Positions 8,172 through 15,399 of a stretch of DNA of 45,503 bases are shown in pieces. Location: the NCBI GenBank assembly GCA_030528085.1, contig JAUMZN010000004.1, forward strand, positions 1 to 45,503. The letters are read 5' to 3'. The first letter of the stretch is position 1, and each line of letters begins with the position of its first letter. The position numbers were made by a program, and so were the translations under genes. The stretch is from Erysipelotrichaceae bacterium (lineage in GTDB: Bacteria > Bacillota_I > Bacilli_A > Erysipelotrichales > Erysipelotrichaceae). A model generated the notes under the pieces. It was given only the letters and a program-made list of their open reading frames with translations, did not search any database and was not told where the DNA came from.

Positions 8172-8894
8172 TTATTCTCCTCGTCTTTCTATTCTTAACG
8201 GATATGATTGATTGTCATCTAATTGATGCTCTTTTGCAAACGTATGCCACCCTGCTTCATCTTTCATCGAAAGATAAACAAGATGAACGATTGCAGCAGC
8301 CAGGCTCATTGGATCCACATGCTCAAAATCAAATGGCAATGTTTCCAATATTTCCTGGTCCAACAATTGATTTGCGAAATCCTCTGTCAAGATCAAGCCA
8401 TTGGACAGCCAGTCTCTAAACAACTGCCGCGTTTTCGTGATTGTCGGATCATCAAAATCATTCGTTAATAAAGATGGGTTAAATTCAATCGTCAAACCAT
8501 CTTTGATCATCGTATAGTCATCATCCACTCTTTGGCGAATGAGTTCTAAGATCAGTTCTCCTTTAAATTCATCTAATAAGCTTAGATCGTTTAAAAGAGC
8601 TTGAACATGATCGTGATGATTGCGTAAATTTAATCCTTTCAACACACTAACCGCTTTTTCTTTGCTAGCGATGCTGCCTGAAATTAAAGTATCTAGTTTT
8701 GCCCCGTAGTCAACGCTAACGACTTCGATTTCACCTTTACATTGAATGAGTAAGTCTTGCAGCTGTTTTTCTACTTCCATTGGTACATATGGAATTGCGA
8801 GCTCTTGCTCGATTAGATTAGCCGCAAGTGCAGTTTTACCTGCCACTAACAATGCGTGAATGTTGTCAAAAAGGCTTTGATAAAAGGAATTCAT
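8172..8894 (-). CDS. Unknown protein translationally coupled to trigger factor
   Basis: The 240-residue product is acidic, helical and soluble, with no signal peptide or membrane segment. The N-terminal third looks like helical repeats (SLFDNIHALLVAGKTALAAN and following); the middle contains an acidic stretch around FNPSLLTNDFDDPTITKTR; the end contains AAAIVHLVYLSMKDEAG. I do not recognise a family with confidence. The start ATG follows GGAGG and a good promoter (TTGTTT, 17 bases, TATAAT at 8944-8916). Two bases separate its stop from the trigger-factor start, and the stop lies within that gene's ribosome binding site, so expression is tied to the chaperone. A role in nascent-chain handling or ribosome function is a guess from position alone. 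Confidence 0.8.
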   Translation of the reverse strand: MNSFYQSLFDNIHALLVAGKTALAANLIEQELAIPYVPMEVEKQLQDLLIQCKGEIEVVSVDYGAKLDTLISGSIASKEKAVSVLKGLNLRNHHDHVQALLNDLSLLDEFKGELILELIRQRVDDDYTMIKDGLTIEFNPSLLTNDFDDPTITKTRQLFRDWLSNGLILTEDFANQLLDQEILETLPFDFEHVDPMSLAAAIVHLVYLSMKDEAGWHTFAKEHQLDDNQSYPLRIERRGE

Positions 8895-8915
8895 TAGATC
8901 CTCCGAGCATTCGAT

Positions 8916-8944
8916 ATTATACTCAAAGTCAATATCGAAAACAA
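8916..8944 (-). promoter_or_regulatory. Promoter of the unknown gene-tig operon
   Basis: On the minus strand TTGTTT (8944-8939), 17 bases, then TATAAT (8921-8916), about 20 bases upstream of the ATG at 8894. This is a strong sigma-A-type match. Confidence 0.65.
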
Positions 8945-9138
8945 CATGCCGACAAACATCGACCTTGTCTATTGTACCAAAGATCGCCTAGAACATCGTT
9001 ATTTTACTCTTATGAATCGCGATTTCGTCAATTTTTATCCTTGCTTAATACTCAAACAATTGTAATGATAATAAGTGCGTTATTTTTCATTTCTTATTCA
9101 AACTAAGATAGAATAACACGGTAAAGGAAGATGATAAA

Positions 9139-10359
9139 ATGAATTACAATTTTGAACAACTCGACAACAATACTGTCGTGATTTCATTTACTCTCTCTAA
9201 AGAAGAGATCGAAAAAAATTTAGAAGCTGCCGCAAAAACAACTGGCAGTGATGATGCAGCCGCAAACCGCAACTTTGTGATCAACCAAGAAACATTCACA
9301 ACAGTCAACAAAGCGATTGCTGAACACGAATTAAAATTAGGTACTAACCCAAGCACAACAACAAATGAAAAAGAAGATGGTTCTGTTGAAATCAGCGTAA
9401 AACTGATTTTAGTTCCTGCTGTTGAACTTCCTAGCTACACAGGTCTTGATGTTGAAAAAGCAAATGTTGAACTCACTGATGAAGAAGTTGACCAACAAGT
9501 TGCTAACCACATTCAATCCGCTCGTTTATGGCACGATGTTCCAGCTGATCAAGCCGCAAAACTTGGCGATCAAGTTGTAATCGACTTCGTTGGAACTAAA
9601 GATGGTGTCGCATTCGATGGCGGTACTGCTGAAAAATTCCCATTAGTATTAGGCAGTGGTCAATTCATTCCAGGCTTTGAAGATCAATTAGTTGGTGTCA
9701 AAGTTGATGAAGTTCGCGATGTCAACGTTACATTCCCAGAAAACTATGGTGAACCAACTCTTGCTGGTGCTCCTGCAGTATTCAAATGTACAGTTCATGC
9801 CATCCAAGAAATGGTTAAACCAGAAATGACAGATGAATTCGTTGAAAAAATGAACATCGATGGCGTTAAAACTGTAGAAGAATTGAAAAAACGTACACAC
9901 GACGACTTACTTGCTGCTCGTCAACAAGAAGCAGAAGATCGCTTCGCATTTGATATTCTGACTTTGATCTCAAAAGATGCAAAAATGGATATCCCACAAG
10001 AAATGATCGATTCTCAAATCGAACAAGCTATGCAGCAATACGAAAGCCAAGTTCAACAATTTGGTATGACTTTAGAAGACTTCTTAAAAGCATCTAAACA
10101 ATCTTTAGAAGACTTCAAAGCAAGCGTTGCTCCTCAAGCAGCTGAACAATTACGTTCTGCATTAGTGCTCGATGCCATCGCATTAAAAGAAAAAATCATC
10201 GCTTTAGAAGAAGATGTAGAAAAAGAATATGAACTTCTTTCTTCTGTTTATAACTTCCCTGCTCAGCAGCTTAAAATGATGATTCCTGCAGATGCAGTCA
10301 GCGCACAAATCGTACAGCGTAAAACTTTAGACTTCTTAAAAGAAAACAACAAGAAGTAA
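9139..10359 (+). CDS. Second trigger factor-like protein with intact FKBP domain but no docking signature
   Basis: The 406-residue product has trigger-factor architecture. The N-terminal domain (1-105) keeps the fold pattern (FEQLDNNTVVISFTLSKEE... ending SVKLILVPAVELPSYTG) but where GFRxGK belongs there is a polar stretch, TGSDDAAANRN, so ribosome docking is probably lost. The FKBP domain (about 130-235) is canonical: VVIDFVGTKDGVAFDGG, LVLGSGQFIPGFEDQLVG and VTFPENYGEPTLAGAPAVF. The C-terminal arm (about 245-400) follows. It is transcribed away from the docking-type tig, from its own region, with AAAGGA ahead of the ATG, and ends in a clear terminator. It may act as a free prolyl isomerase/holdase or pair with the docking copy. 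It could also be called simply trigger factor by automatic annotation. Confidence 0.9.
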   Translation: MNYNFEQLDNNTVVISFTLSKEEIEKNLEAAAKTTGSDDAAANRNFVINQETFTTVNKAIAEHELKLGTNPSTTTNEKEDGSVEISVKLILVPAVELPSYTGLDVEKANVELTDEEVDQQVANHIQSARLWHDVPADQAAKLGDQVVIDFVGTKDGVAFDGGTAEKFPLVLGSGQFIPGFEDQLVGVKVDEVRDVNVTFPENYGEPTLAGAPAVFKCTVHAIQEMVKPEMTDEFVEKMNIDGVKTVEELKKRTHDDLLAARQQEAEDRFAFDILTLISKDAKMDIPQEMIDSQIEQAMQQYESQVQQFGMTLEDFLKASKQSLEDFKASVAPQAAEQLRSALVLDAIALKEKIIALEEDVEKEYELLSSVYNFPAQQLKMMIPADAVSAQIVQRKTLDFLKENNKK

Positions 10360-10391
10360 ACAAATCTAACGTTTAATTCGACAAATAAATT

Positions 10392-10434
10392 AGGCACTGC
10401 CTTAGTGAATTTCACAATGGCAGCGCCTTTTTTA
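10392..10434 (+). terminator. Terminator after the second trigger factor
   Basis: AGGCACTGCC (10392-10401) and GGCAGCGCCT (10419-10428) pair with one mismatch and are followed by a T run. The stop of the convergent B-repeat gene lies at its edge. Confidence 0.85.
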
Positions 10435-11220
10435 CATTTTCCCGATCTTGAAGCTTTCGCTATTTTGTTTGCGCCATGCGGCTTTAAAAGAACAATTATT
10501 GATCGTTCCATGACGAACACTTAAATGAAGGTGTCCTTTTAAATCTTTCCAGCCTTCAAAGTCATATCCTTCTTTACTTGCCTTGGGCAATAAAAACGTC
10601 GCTGATCGACTCGTAAACGATTCAATTGGCATTTGATCAAATTGACCACCATCTAAATCGTAAGATACTTTATAGCGCACATACTCCCATTTGGCATATA
10701 GTGTTGTTTCCCGTTCAAAGCGATGATCTTCTTCGCAAAACACTTTGCCTGCTTCATCTAAATACCAGCCAAGAAAACGGCATCCCATTTTAATTGGGAC
10801 AGGCCATCGTTCAAGAAGGCCATTGGCATTAGCTTTAGCATCGCTTAATTGACCACCGCCAAATGTTTGGAAGTGAATCAAAACTGGATCACGGAATACG
10901 CCGACTAAATGAATCGCTTGGCGCAAAGTTCCATCTAAATATTCAACACGTTTGCCATTTAAATACCAGCCGACAAACTGGCGATCTTTACAAGTCGCCG
11001 GATAAAGTTTAACAAGCTGCGTATTCGCATCTAATTCGTGGGGATTATATGGGGAGTTCATGCCTTCATCCAATTGGTAATAAACAGGATATTTATCGAT
11101 CGTCCATTTGGGATAAAGGTGAATTTCTTTAGGCAAAATGCCGCCCGGATTCACCTTTTGGGTTAAATCCGAATTCACATACCAGCCTTCAAATGTATAT
11201 CCATCACGTTCGTTTGGCAT
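10432..11220 (-). CDS. InlB B-repeat protein without signal peptide or anchor
   Basis: InlB B-repeats (Listeria-Bacteroides repeats) are about 70-residue beta modules normally found on secreted or wall-bound proteins. This 262-residue protein is made almost wholly of four: GYTFEGWYVNS...LYPKW (1-40), then one containing FVGWYLNGKRV, one with QTFGGGQL...CRFLGWYLDEAG...LYAKW, and one with YDLDGGQF...GYDFEGWKD...FKAAW. The first repeat is cut: the protein begins MPNERDGYTF, in mid-repeat. The ATG is preceded by AAAGGAG at good spacing, so the short start seems real. There is no signal peptide, LPXTG motif or transmembrane segment, so it appears cytoplasmic. It may be the remnant of a larger surface protein or a domesticated version. 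It is monocistronic and convergent with the second trigger factor. Confidence 0.75.
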   Translation of the reverse strand: MPNERDGYTFEGWYVNSDLTQKVNPGGILPKEIHLYPKWTIDKYPVYYQLDEGMNSPYNPHELDANTQLVKLYPATCKDRQFVGWYLNGKRVEYLDGTLRQAIHLVGVFRDPVLIHFQTFGGGQLSDAKANANGLLERWPVPIKMGCRFLGWYLDEAGKVFCEEDHRFERETTLYAKWEYVRYKVSYDLDGGQFDQMPIESFTSRSATFLLPKASKEGYDFEGWKDLKGHLHLSVRHGTINNCSFKAAWRKQNSESFKIGKM

Positions 11221-11276
11221 AAAATCTCCTTTCTTTTGTCTCTAATCATTTTTTTGAAAAAAAGTAACCTAAAAAC

Positions 11277-11305
11277 TTGAATTCATTTTCGTTAAATGGT
11301 ATATT
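11277..11305 (+). promoter_or_regulatory. tRNA-Arg promoter
   Basis: TTGAAT (11277-11282), 17 bases, TATATT (11300-11305), about 10 bases before the tRNA 5' end. Near-consensus sigma-A promoter. Confidence 0.75.
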
Positions 11306-11314
11306 CTTATCGCT

Positions 11315-11391
11315 GTCCTGGTAGCTCAGTTGGATAGAGCATGCGCCTTCTAAGCGCACGGTCGGGTGTTCGAATCATCTCCAGGACGCCA
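11315..11391 (+). tRNA. tRNA-Arg, anticodon UCU
   Basis: The acceptor stem GTCCTGG pairs with CCAGGAC; the D arm is GCTCAGTTGGATAGAGC; the anticodon stem TGCGC/GCGCA holds loop CTTCTAA, giving anticodon TCT, which reads AGA and AGG. The T loop TTCGAAT is standard, with G-T pairs in its stem. A 3' CCA is encoded. It stands alone with its own promoter and terminator. Confidence 0.95.
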
Positions 11392-11408
11392 TTTTTTTTG
11401 CTCAAATT

Positions 11409-11432
11409 GCGGATCGTAAGATCCGCTTTTTT
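11409..11432 (+). terminator. Terminator after tRNA-Arg
   Basis: GCGGATC-GTAA-GATCCGC followed by six T on the plus strand, 17 bases after the tRNA. Confidence 0.9.
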
Positions 11433-11856
11433 ATTTTTCGATCGCTTTGCACATGAACATTTCCATCGGCTGCTCAAATCCGGGGATATTCATAATCAAA
11501 CCGCCGCAATCTTGATAGCCGATCTTGCGATAAAAGTGCTGCGCTTGCTCATCGACTTGTGTCGAAACTAAAAGTAAGCCATAGCCTTTCTCTTTCATAT
11601 CGTCTTGCCAATGTTCCATCAACTTCTTGCCATAGCCTTTGTGTTGTTCTTTTGGATCGATATACAACAAAGTACAAAATGGAATTTGATCCCAAAATAA
11701 GTTATAGCGCAAAAGTCCTATCGGGCGATTTTCTTCAAACAACACATATCCTCTTTGCGTATGGACTTTGTTTTCAAATTCTTGATCGGAAAGATGACGA
11801 TCGAAACGAAACCAAAAGTCGCGATCTTCTCGTTTTACATAACGTATTACGATCAA
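11431..11856 (-). CDS. GNAT-family N-acetyltransferase
   Basis: GNAT enzymes move an acetyl group from acetyl-CoA to an amine; the substrate here is unknown. The acetyl-CoA-binding motif A is visible as LLYIDPKEQHKGYGKKLM, and the C-terminal QHFYRKIGYQDCGG matches motif B. The protein is about 141 residues. I place the start at TTG 11856 because GAGG precedes it by 7 bases and relatives typically begin with an IVIRYVKRED stretch; an ATG at 11874 lacks a clear ribosome binding site. It is convergent with the tRNA-Arg unit. Confidence 0.85.
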   Translation of the reverse strand: MIVIRYVKREDRDFWFRFDRHLSDQEFENKVHTQRGYVLFEENRPIGLLRYNLFWDQIPFCTLLYIDPKEQHKGYGKKLMEHWQDDMKEKGYGLLLVSTQVDEQAQHFYRKIGYQDCGGLIMNIPGFEQPMEMFMCKAIEK

Positions 11857-11937
11857 ATTATTTACCTCATTCATATTAAAACTTTAATTCCCCAATCTAC
11901 GACAAGATATGGGGTAAAGATAATTTCATTTTACAGT

Positions 11938-11974
11938 AAAAAACGGAAACTAACATCAATCTTGTTAGTTCCCG
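11938..11974 (-). terminator. Terminator after the phosphodiesterase gene
   Basis: On the minus strand GGGAACTAAC, an AT-rich loop and GTTAGTTTCC are followed by a run of T. Confidence 0.8.
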
Positions 11975-11985
11975 AATGCTTAGTA

Positions 11986-12507
11986 TTAGAACCAATAACG
12001 ACTTTTCTTTTTTCTTTGTAGGGATTGGAAAGGCCATTGTTCTTGGTGTATGAGTTCAACTTGAATATGGTCACGATCTTCAATCACCATTCTCGCATAA
12101 CATGGTGAATTGCCATCCCGTGGAAATGTCATACTGCCTGGATTGATTAACCAAATTCCGTGAATTTTTTCAGCCATCGCCATATGAGTATGACCAAACA
12201 AAACCATTTGACAATCATTCTCTACAGCGACTTTTAAGAGGGCTTTTTCGCGATTATAGTACGGCATGCGCTGAGAATGAAAAATATACATTCTTACGCC
12301 TTCGATATTTAAAATTTTATAATCGTCTAAATTAAAATCGTAATCGTTGTTGCCGCGAACGAAGACCCAACGATTAAATAAAGCGGCATCGTCCTCTAAA
12401 TCTCCACAATGGATGAACAGATCTGCATGGGGATAAGCTTGTTCGAGTTGATCCAAGTATTCAGAGCGGCCATGTGTATCACTAGCGATGATGATTTCAG
12501 TTGCCAT
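11986..12507 (-). CDS. YfcE/MJ0936-family metallophosphodiesterase
   Basis: A small calcineurin-like phosphoesterase of 173 residues; relatives hydrolyse simple phosphodiesters in vitro with manganese, and the natural substrate is usually unknown. Metal-ligand motifs are complete: SDTHG (about 9), CGDLE (about 34), RGNND (about 51) and GHTH (about 105), with a further PGSMTFPRD loop. The start overlaps the 3' end of the upstream pseudo-carboxypeptidase gene by 11 bases, so the two form an operon. The basic aromatic C-terminus (RKKKSRYWF) is a minor extension. Confidence 0.88.
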   Translation of the reverse strand: MATEIIIASDTHGRSEYLDQLEQAYPHADLFIHCGDLEDDAALFNRWVFVRGNNDYDFNLDDYKILNIEGVRMYIFHSQRMPYYNREKALLKVAVENDCQMVLFGHTHMAMAEKIHGIWLINPGSMTFPRDGNSPCYARMVIEDRDHIQVELIHQEQWPFQSLQRKKKSRYWF

Positions 12508-13516
12508 GTTTTTCTCCTTGCTCTTGGTATTCTTCTAAACAAAGATTGTTGTCTTTTAAGTTTTGAGCCACTGTTGGCGTGACATAACGGATCACAAACG
12601 GTTGATAAAGAACTTCAGTCTGTTCTTCTTTACCTTGTGGATAACGCAAAATAAATCCATATTCTGCTGCATGCAGTTCAATCCAATCACGAACTGCGCG
12701 CTGTTCTTCCGTTAAAGTGCCAATCGCATGAAGAAAATCGTATTGATCGTCTTCAGTTGCGGACAGTGTCTGGTTCCATAAATCATAACCATCTAAATAT
12801 AACGTTAATCCGAGTTGTTCTTCTCTTGAACCGTAAGGTGCTAAAGGCATACTCTTATATTCCGTCATATGTCTTTGGTTTTCATAAGCAACAAAGCCTG
12901 AGATCGCTTTTAAATCGACGCCTTCTTGGGCGGCAGCTTCTTTCATGACGTTCCATTGTTTAGCCGCTTCTTCGCGCAGCGATAACAATTCTTGAACTTG
13001 GACTAAATCACTTGGCCGCCATGTCGCAAGCGTTGTGTTTGGATCCAAATAAAAATCATAAGCTTTTGGATTTTTGGATAATGGTGTTTCGATTTTCGAA
13101 TCAAAATAAGCGACAACATCTGGATAAGACATCCAAGATAAGATCTCTTGAATATTGTTGACATTCAAACGATTACGATACCGATTGACAAACTGGACCA
13201 CAAAATCAGGATCAGCAGTTTGCGTTTTCGCGACAAGATCATAGTAAATCGTATTGTTAATATCAAATCCCGGCATATCCATAAAAGGCAAAATTTGTTC
13301 CGGACGAATTTGTGAGTTAATCAAGATATCGATATCTTGGTGAGTAAAACGTTCAGCCATCACCTCACGCTGCTCTCTAGTTCCATAAGGATAGCGGCTT
13401 AACGGATCGGAGCGATAGACGAGAGTCGCAAAAATTGCACCTATGAACAACATGTTGACGATAATCACCAACCATCTCGCTTTTCGTACTGGTCTAGAAA
13501 CTTCTTCTTTGGCCAT
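12497..13516 (-). CDS. VanY-like D-Ala-D-Ala carboxypeptidase homologue lacking catalytic residues
   Basis: VanY/DacB-type zinc enzymes trim D-alanine from wall peptides. The 339-residue product has one N-terminal membrane anchor (WLVIIVNMLFIGAIFATLVY, about 14-33) and an extracytoplasmic part whose end aligns by eye with VanY: SGFVAYENQ, GSREEQLGLTLYLDG, GFILRYPQGKEEQT and LYQPFVIRYVT. Expected active-site residues are replaced: the SxHxxGxxxD motif has Glu for His and Tyr for Asp, and EPWHxRY is QPFVIRY, removing the catalytic Glu and the last zinc His. It is therefore probably a non-catalytic wall-peptide binder or scaffold. The middle (about 50-190) is unrecognised. The start at 13516 follows AAAGGAGG; the longer TTG frame is not needed. 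It overlaps the downstream phosphodiesterase gene by 11 bases. Confidence 0.75.
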   Translation of the reverse strand: MAKEEVSRPVRKARWLVIIVNMLFIGAIFATLVYRSDPLSRYPYGTREQREVMAERFTHQDIDILINSQIRPEQILPFMDMPGFDINNTIYYDLVAKTQTADPDFVVQFVNRYRNRLNVNNIQEILSWMSYPDVVAYFDSKIETPLSKNPKAYDFYLDPNTTLATWRPSDLVQVQELLSLREEAAKQWNVMKEAAAQEGVDLKAISGFVAYENQRHMTEYKSMPLAPYGSREEQLGLTLYLDGYDLWNQTLSATEDDQYDFLHAIGTLTEEQRAVRDWIELHAAEYGFILRYPQGKEEQTEVLYQPFVIRYVTPTVAQNLKDNNLCLEEYQEQGEKHGN

Positions 13517-13769
13517 AGCTCCTCCTTTCAACACATTTTCTTTCTTGATCTAGAGTAATCAAGATGAATCAATTTGGGTTACATCTTATGTATTGTATCG
13601 ATTCTAAACTCTTCTTGCATTAAAAATCATATTTTTTAACACTTATTTGTGCACTGCACTTCGCTATCAAATTTGATTTTGTTTGTAACTTGGCGATCTT
13701 CGTGCGTTTTAAAATCAAGATCATTGTTTTTCTTATTCTTAATTTAGCACGATTGCCAATTCGAGAGTA

Positions 13770-13803
13770 TAAAAAAACAGTTGATTTTTAATCTCAACTG
13801 TTC
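13770..13803 (-). terminator. Terminator after the membrane protein gene
   Basis: On the minus strand ACAGTTGA, a loop and TCAACTGT are followed by seven T, 10 bases past the stop. Confidence 0.85.
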
Positions 13804-13813
13804 TTCATTTTAC

Positions 13814-14479
13814 TTATTTCATTTCGACTTTCATCGCGTTATAGCCAATCCATACAGTCCAAACATAAGCTAATGTTTTTGGGATCATCAACATCCCGAT
13901 AATTGGAACGATATCCGCAAATAATACGACTGGTAAATAGAAGCCAAAGCTGATGACAATCGTCAGCCACATATTTTTGAAAAATTGGTCATTGTGTTCT
14001 CTTGAGCTTTTATAGAACAAATAAATTACGATCAAGCCAAGAATTGTGAATGGAATATTTCTGTAAATTCCCCAAGATAATGGTGCTTGCGCACTTGTCC
14101 ATGCGTTTTGTGGGCATAAGCACAAAAGAATTCTTGCGGCTGATGCGGCATAGACAGCGATCGTATATCCTTTTTTCCCTTCAATATTGTAACGAATTCT
14201 CCATACATAATATAAAAGGATATAGAAAACGGTCATCGTAATCGATGTGATAAATTTCCCCATCCCTAAAGCGAATGTAAAATTTTCTAACCCTGTTGTA
14301 CATAAAGCGACTGCTCTAGGAACTAAATGGAACGCATCTCCTAAACCTAATACAACTGCCATGATCCCAAACAAGCGATACTGTTTATTTCCATGGCTTT
14401 TTTTGATCATAATGATCCCTAATGTCACGACTCCGACAAGATAACAAATGTCGAACACTGTTTCAACAACTGCTTGCAT
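13814..14479 (-). CDS. Polytopic membrane protein under probable TetR control
   Basis: The 221-residue product is largely hydrophobic, with about seven predicted membrane segments, for example DICYLVGVVTLGIIMI (about 10-25), LFGIMAVVLGLGDAFHLV (about 36-53), ITMTVFYILLYYVW (about 80-93), IPFTILGLIVIYLFY (about 143-157), LTIVISFGFYLPVVLF and the last segment near VWTVWIGY. I do not recognise a characterised family; the conserved-looking GDAFHLVPRA is charged inside a membrane region and could be functional. The second ATG (14479) is chosen because AAAGGAG lies 7 bases ahead; the first ATG is too close. A TetR regulator gene lies upstream in the same direction, with matching operator sequences before both genes, so this is its likely target. 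Export or sensing are possible roles; neither is shown. Confidence 0.75.
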   Translation of the reverse strand: MQAVVETVFDICYLVGVVTLGIIMIKKSHGNKQYRLFGIMAVVLGLGDAFHLVPRAVALCTTGLENFTFALGMGKFITSITMTVFYILLYYVWRIRYNIEGKKGYTIAVYAASAARILLCLCPQNAWTSAQAPLSWGIYRNIPFTILGLIVIYLFYKSSREHNDQFFKNMWLTIVISFGFYLPVVLFADIVPIIGMLMIPKTLAYVWTVWIGYNAMKVEMK

Positions 14480-14533
14480 AAACATACTCCTTTACATTTT
14501 TTGAATAAGAACATCCCGCTTATTCATAAAGAT

Positions 14534-14572
14534 ATTTGTACCGAATAAACCAATGATTCATTCGGTACAAAT
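14534..14572. promoter_or_regulatory. 13-base inverted repeat upstream of the membrane protein gene
   Basis: ATTTGTACCGAAT (534-546) and ATTCGGTACAAAT (560-572) are perfect inverted copies around a 13-base spacer. There is no T run on either side. It lies 55 bases upstream of the membrane-protein start and may fold in the mRNA leader or bind a regulator. Confidence 0.5.
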
Positions 14573-14593
14573 GGCTGCGGTCAACTTTTGATT

Positions 14594-14613
14594 CATGGCA
14601 TTGAAATGCCATG
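14594..14613. promoter_or_regulatory. 20-base palindrome CATGGCATT-GA-AATGCCATG
   Basis: A 9-base perfect inverted repeat with a 2-base centre, in the same leader region. The size fits a dimeric regulator's operator, including TetR-type ones, but the sequence differs from the repeat shared with the TetR promoter. Confidence 0.45.
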
Positions 14614-14680
14614 CCGTACAATCAAAACAAAATCGTTTGGATGCGCTTAGACTCCTTACGACCTTGACCGCCATTCAAAG

Positions 14681-14697
14681 TGAACGTTGTTCATGTT
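14681..14697 (+). promoter_or_regulatory. Candidate TetR operator before the membrane protein gene
   Basis: TGAACGTTGTTCATGTT matches the sequence at the TetR gene's own start (15315-15299, minus strand) at 16 of 17 positions. The shared motif sits before both genes of the pair. Confidence 0.5.
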
Positions 14698-14710
14698 AGT
14701 TCATAATGAA

Positions 14711-14730
14711 TCCCACTAAAACTAGTGGGA
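14711..14730 (-). other. Hairpin spanning the tetR stop codon
   Basis: TCCCACT (711-717) and AGTGGGA (724-730) pair around a 6-base loop that includes the stop codon. No T run follows, so it is a weak terminator or an mRNA-stabilising hairpin. Confidence 0.35.
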
Positions 14731-15285
14731 TGTGTACAGATAATTCGATATAAATTTTAAAAGTTTAGAGGAGCCTTCTCGTTTTAATAATGAGGAGATT
14801 AGAAGGCCAAAAATATAGTCAACGAAAGTTTCTTCGGGAAATTCTGGCGAGAACATCTTTCGATTCACTTGTTGATCGTTTTTCAAAACAAACAACAAAT
14901 CGTTTTTGAGGATCGAAAAATAATTGTTCATCGTATCGATTCCCTCTTTTTTCCCTGCAGAAGCAAAGTTTAAGTTATGCAAAGAAAAGAATCCTGAATA
15001 TTTGTGATTTCCTTCTTCAATGTTTTGATACATACACGCAACCACATCGACGAATCGTTCAAATTCGTTCAAGTTGGAGAGCGGTTGAAATATTTCCTGC
15101 CAAATGCTTTCCACTGTCGCAATCAACAAATCGTTTTTTGAAGAAAAATAGTTATATAACGTGCCAATGGAGATCCCACACTCTTTCGTGATTGCTCTAA
15201 CATTAAAAGAAGAAAAACCATTTTCAAGAATATGCTTTTTACTGATCTTTAATATCTCATCTGCTGTAATCGCTGGCTTGTTCAA
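14722..15285 (-). CDS. TetR/AcrR-family transcriptional regulator
   Basis: A one-component repressor with an N-terminal helix-turn-helix: ITADEILKISKKHILENG, then FNVRAITKECGISIGTLYNYFSSKNDLL (about 22-50), the canonical TetR recognition region. The remaining about 130 residues form the ligand-binding dimer domain. The start is placed at TTG 15285, six bases after AGGAGG; upstream ATG and TTG codons in frame lack a site and lie inside the operator-like repeat. The product is 187 residues, normal for the family. Operator-like sequences at 15297-15315 and 14681-14697 suggest autoregulation and control of the downstream membrane protein. The inducer cannot be guessed. Confidence 0.88.
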   Translation of the reverse strand: MNKPAITADEILKISKKHILENGFSSFNVRAITKECGISIGTLYNYFSSKNDLLIATVESIWQEIFQPLSNLNEFERFVDVVACMYQNIEEGNHKYSGFFSLHNLNFASAGKKEGIDTMNNYFSILKNDLLFVLKNDQQVNRKMFSPEFPEETFVDYIFGLLISSLLKREGSSKLLKFISNYLYTSH

Positions 15286-15296
15286 AATGAACCTCC

Positions 15297-15315
15297 TGAA
15301 CATGAACAATGTTCA
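15297..15315 (-). promoter_or_regulatory. Candidate autoregulatory TetR operator
   Basis: TGAACAT-GAACA-ATGTTCA is a 7-base inverted repeat with a 5-base centre, 12 bases upstream of the TTG start. Its minus-strand reading shares 16 of 17 bases with 14681-14697. Confidence 0.5.
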
Positions 15316-15399
15316 CATTCAGAGGATATCTTAAAAAGTGAGATTTGCCTACCCCTTTGACCTATAAAATTCAAAGTTTTTTCTTCGCATATTTTCGGA

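Noticed and set aside
9688-9900. Antisense frames inside the second trigger factor and other large genes
   Set aside because: They are shadows of strongly biased coding sequence in the opposite frame, without ribosome binding sites or family matches.
14500-14615. 30-codon minus-strand frame starting in the 20-base palindrome
   Set aside because: No ribosome binding site, and it is made largely of the inverted repeats themselves.
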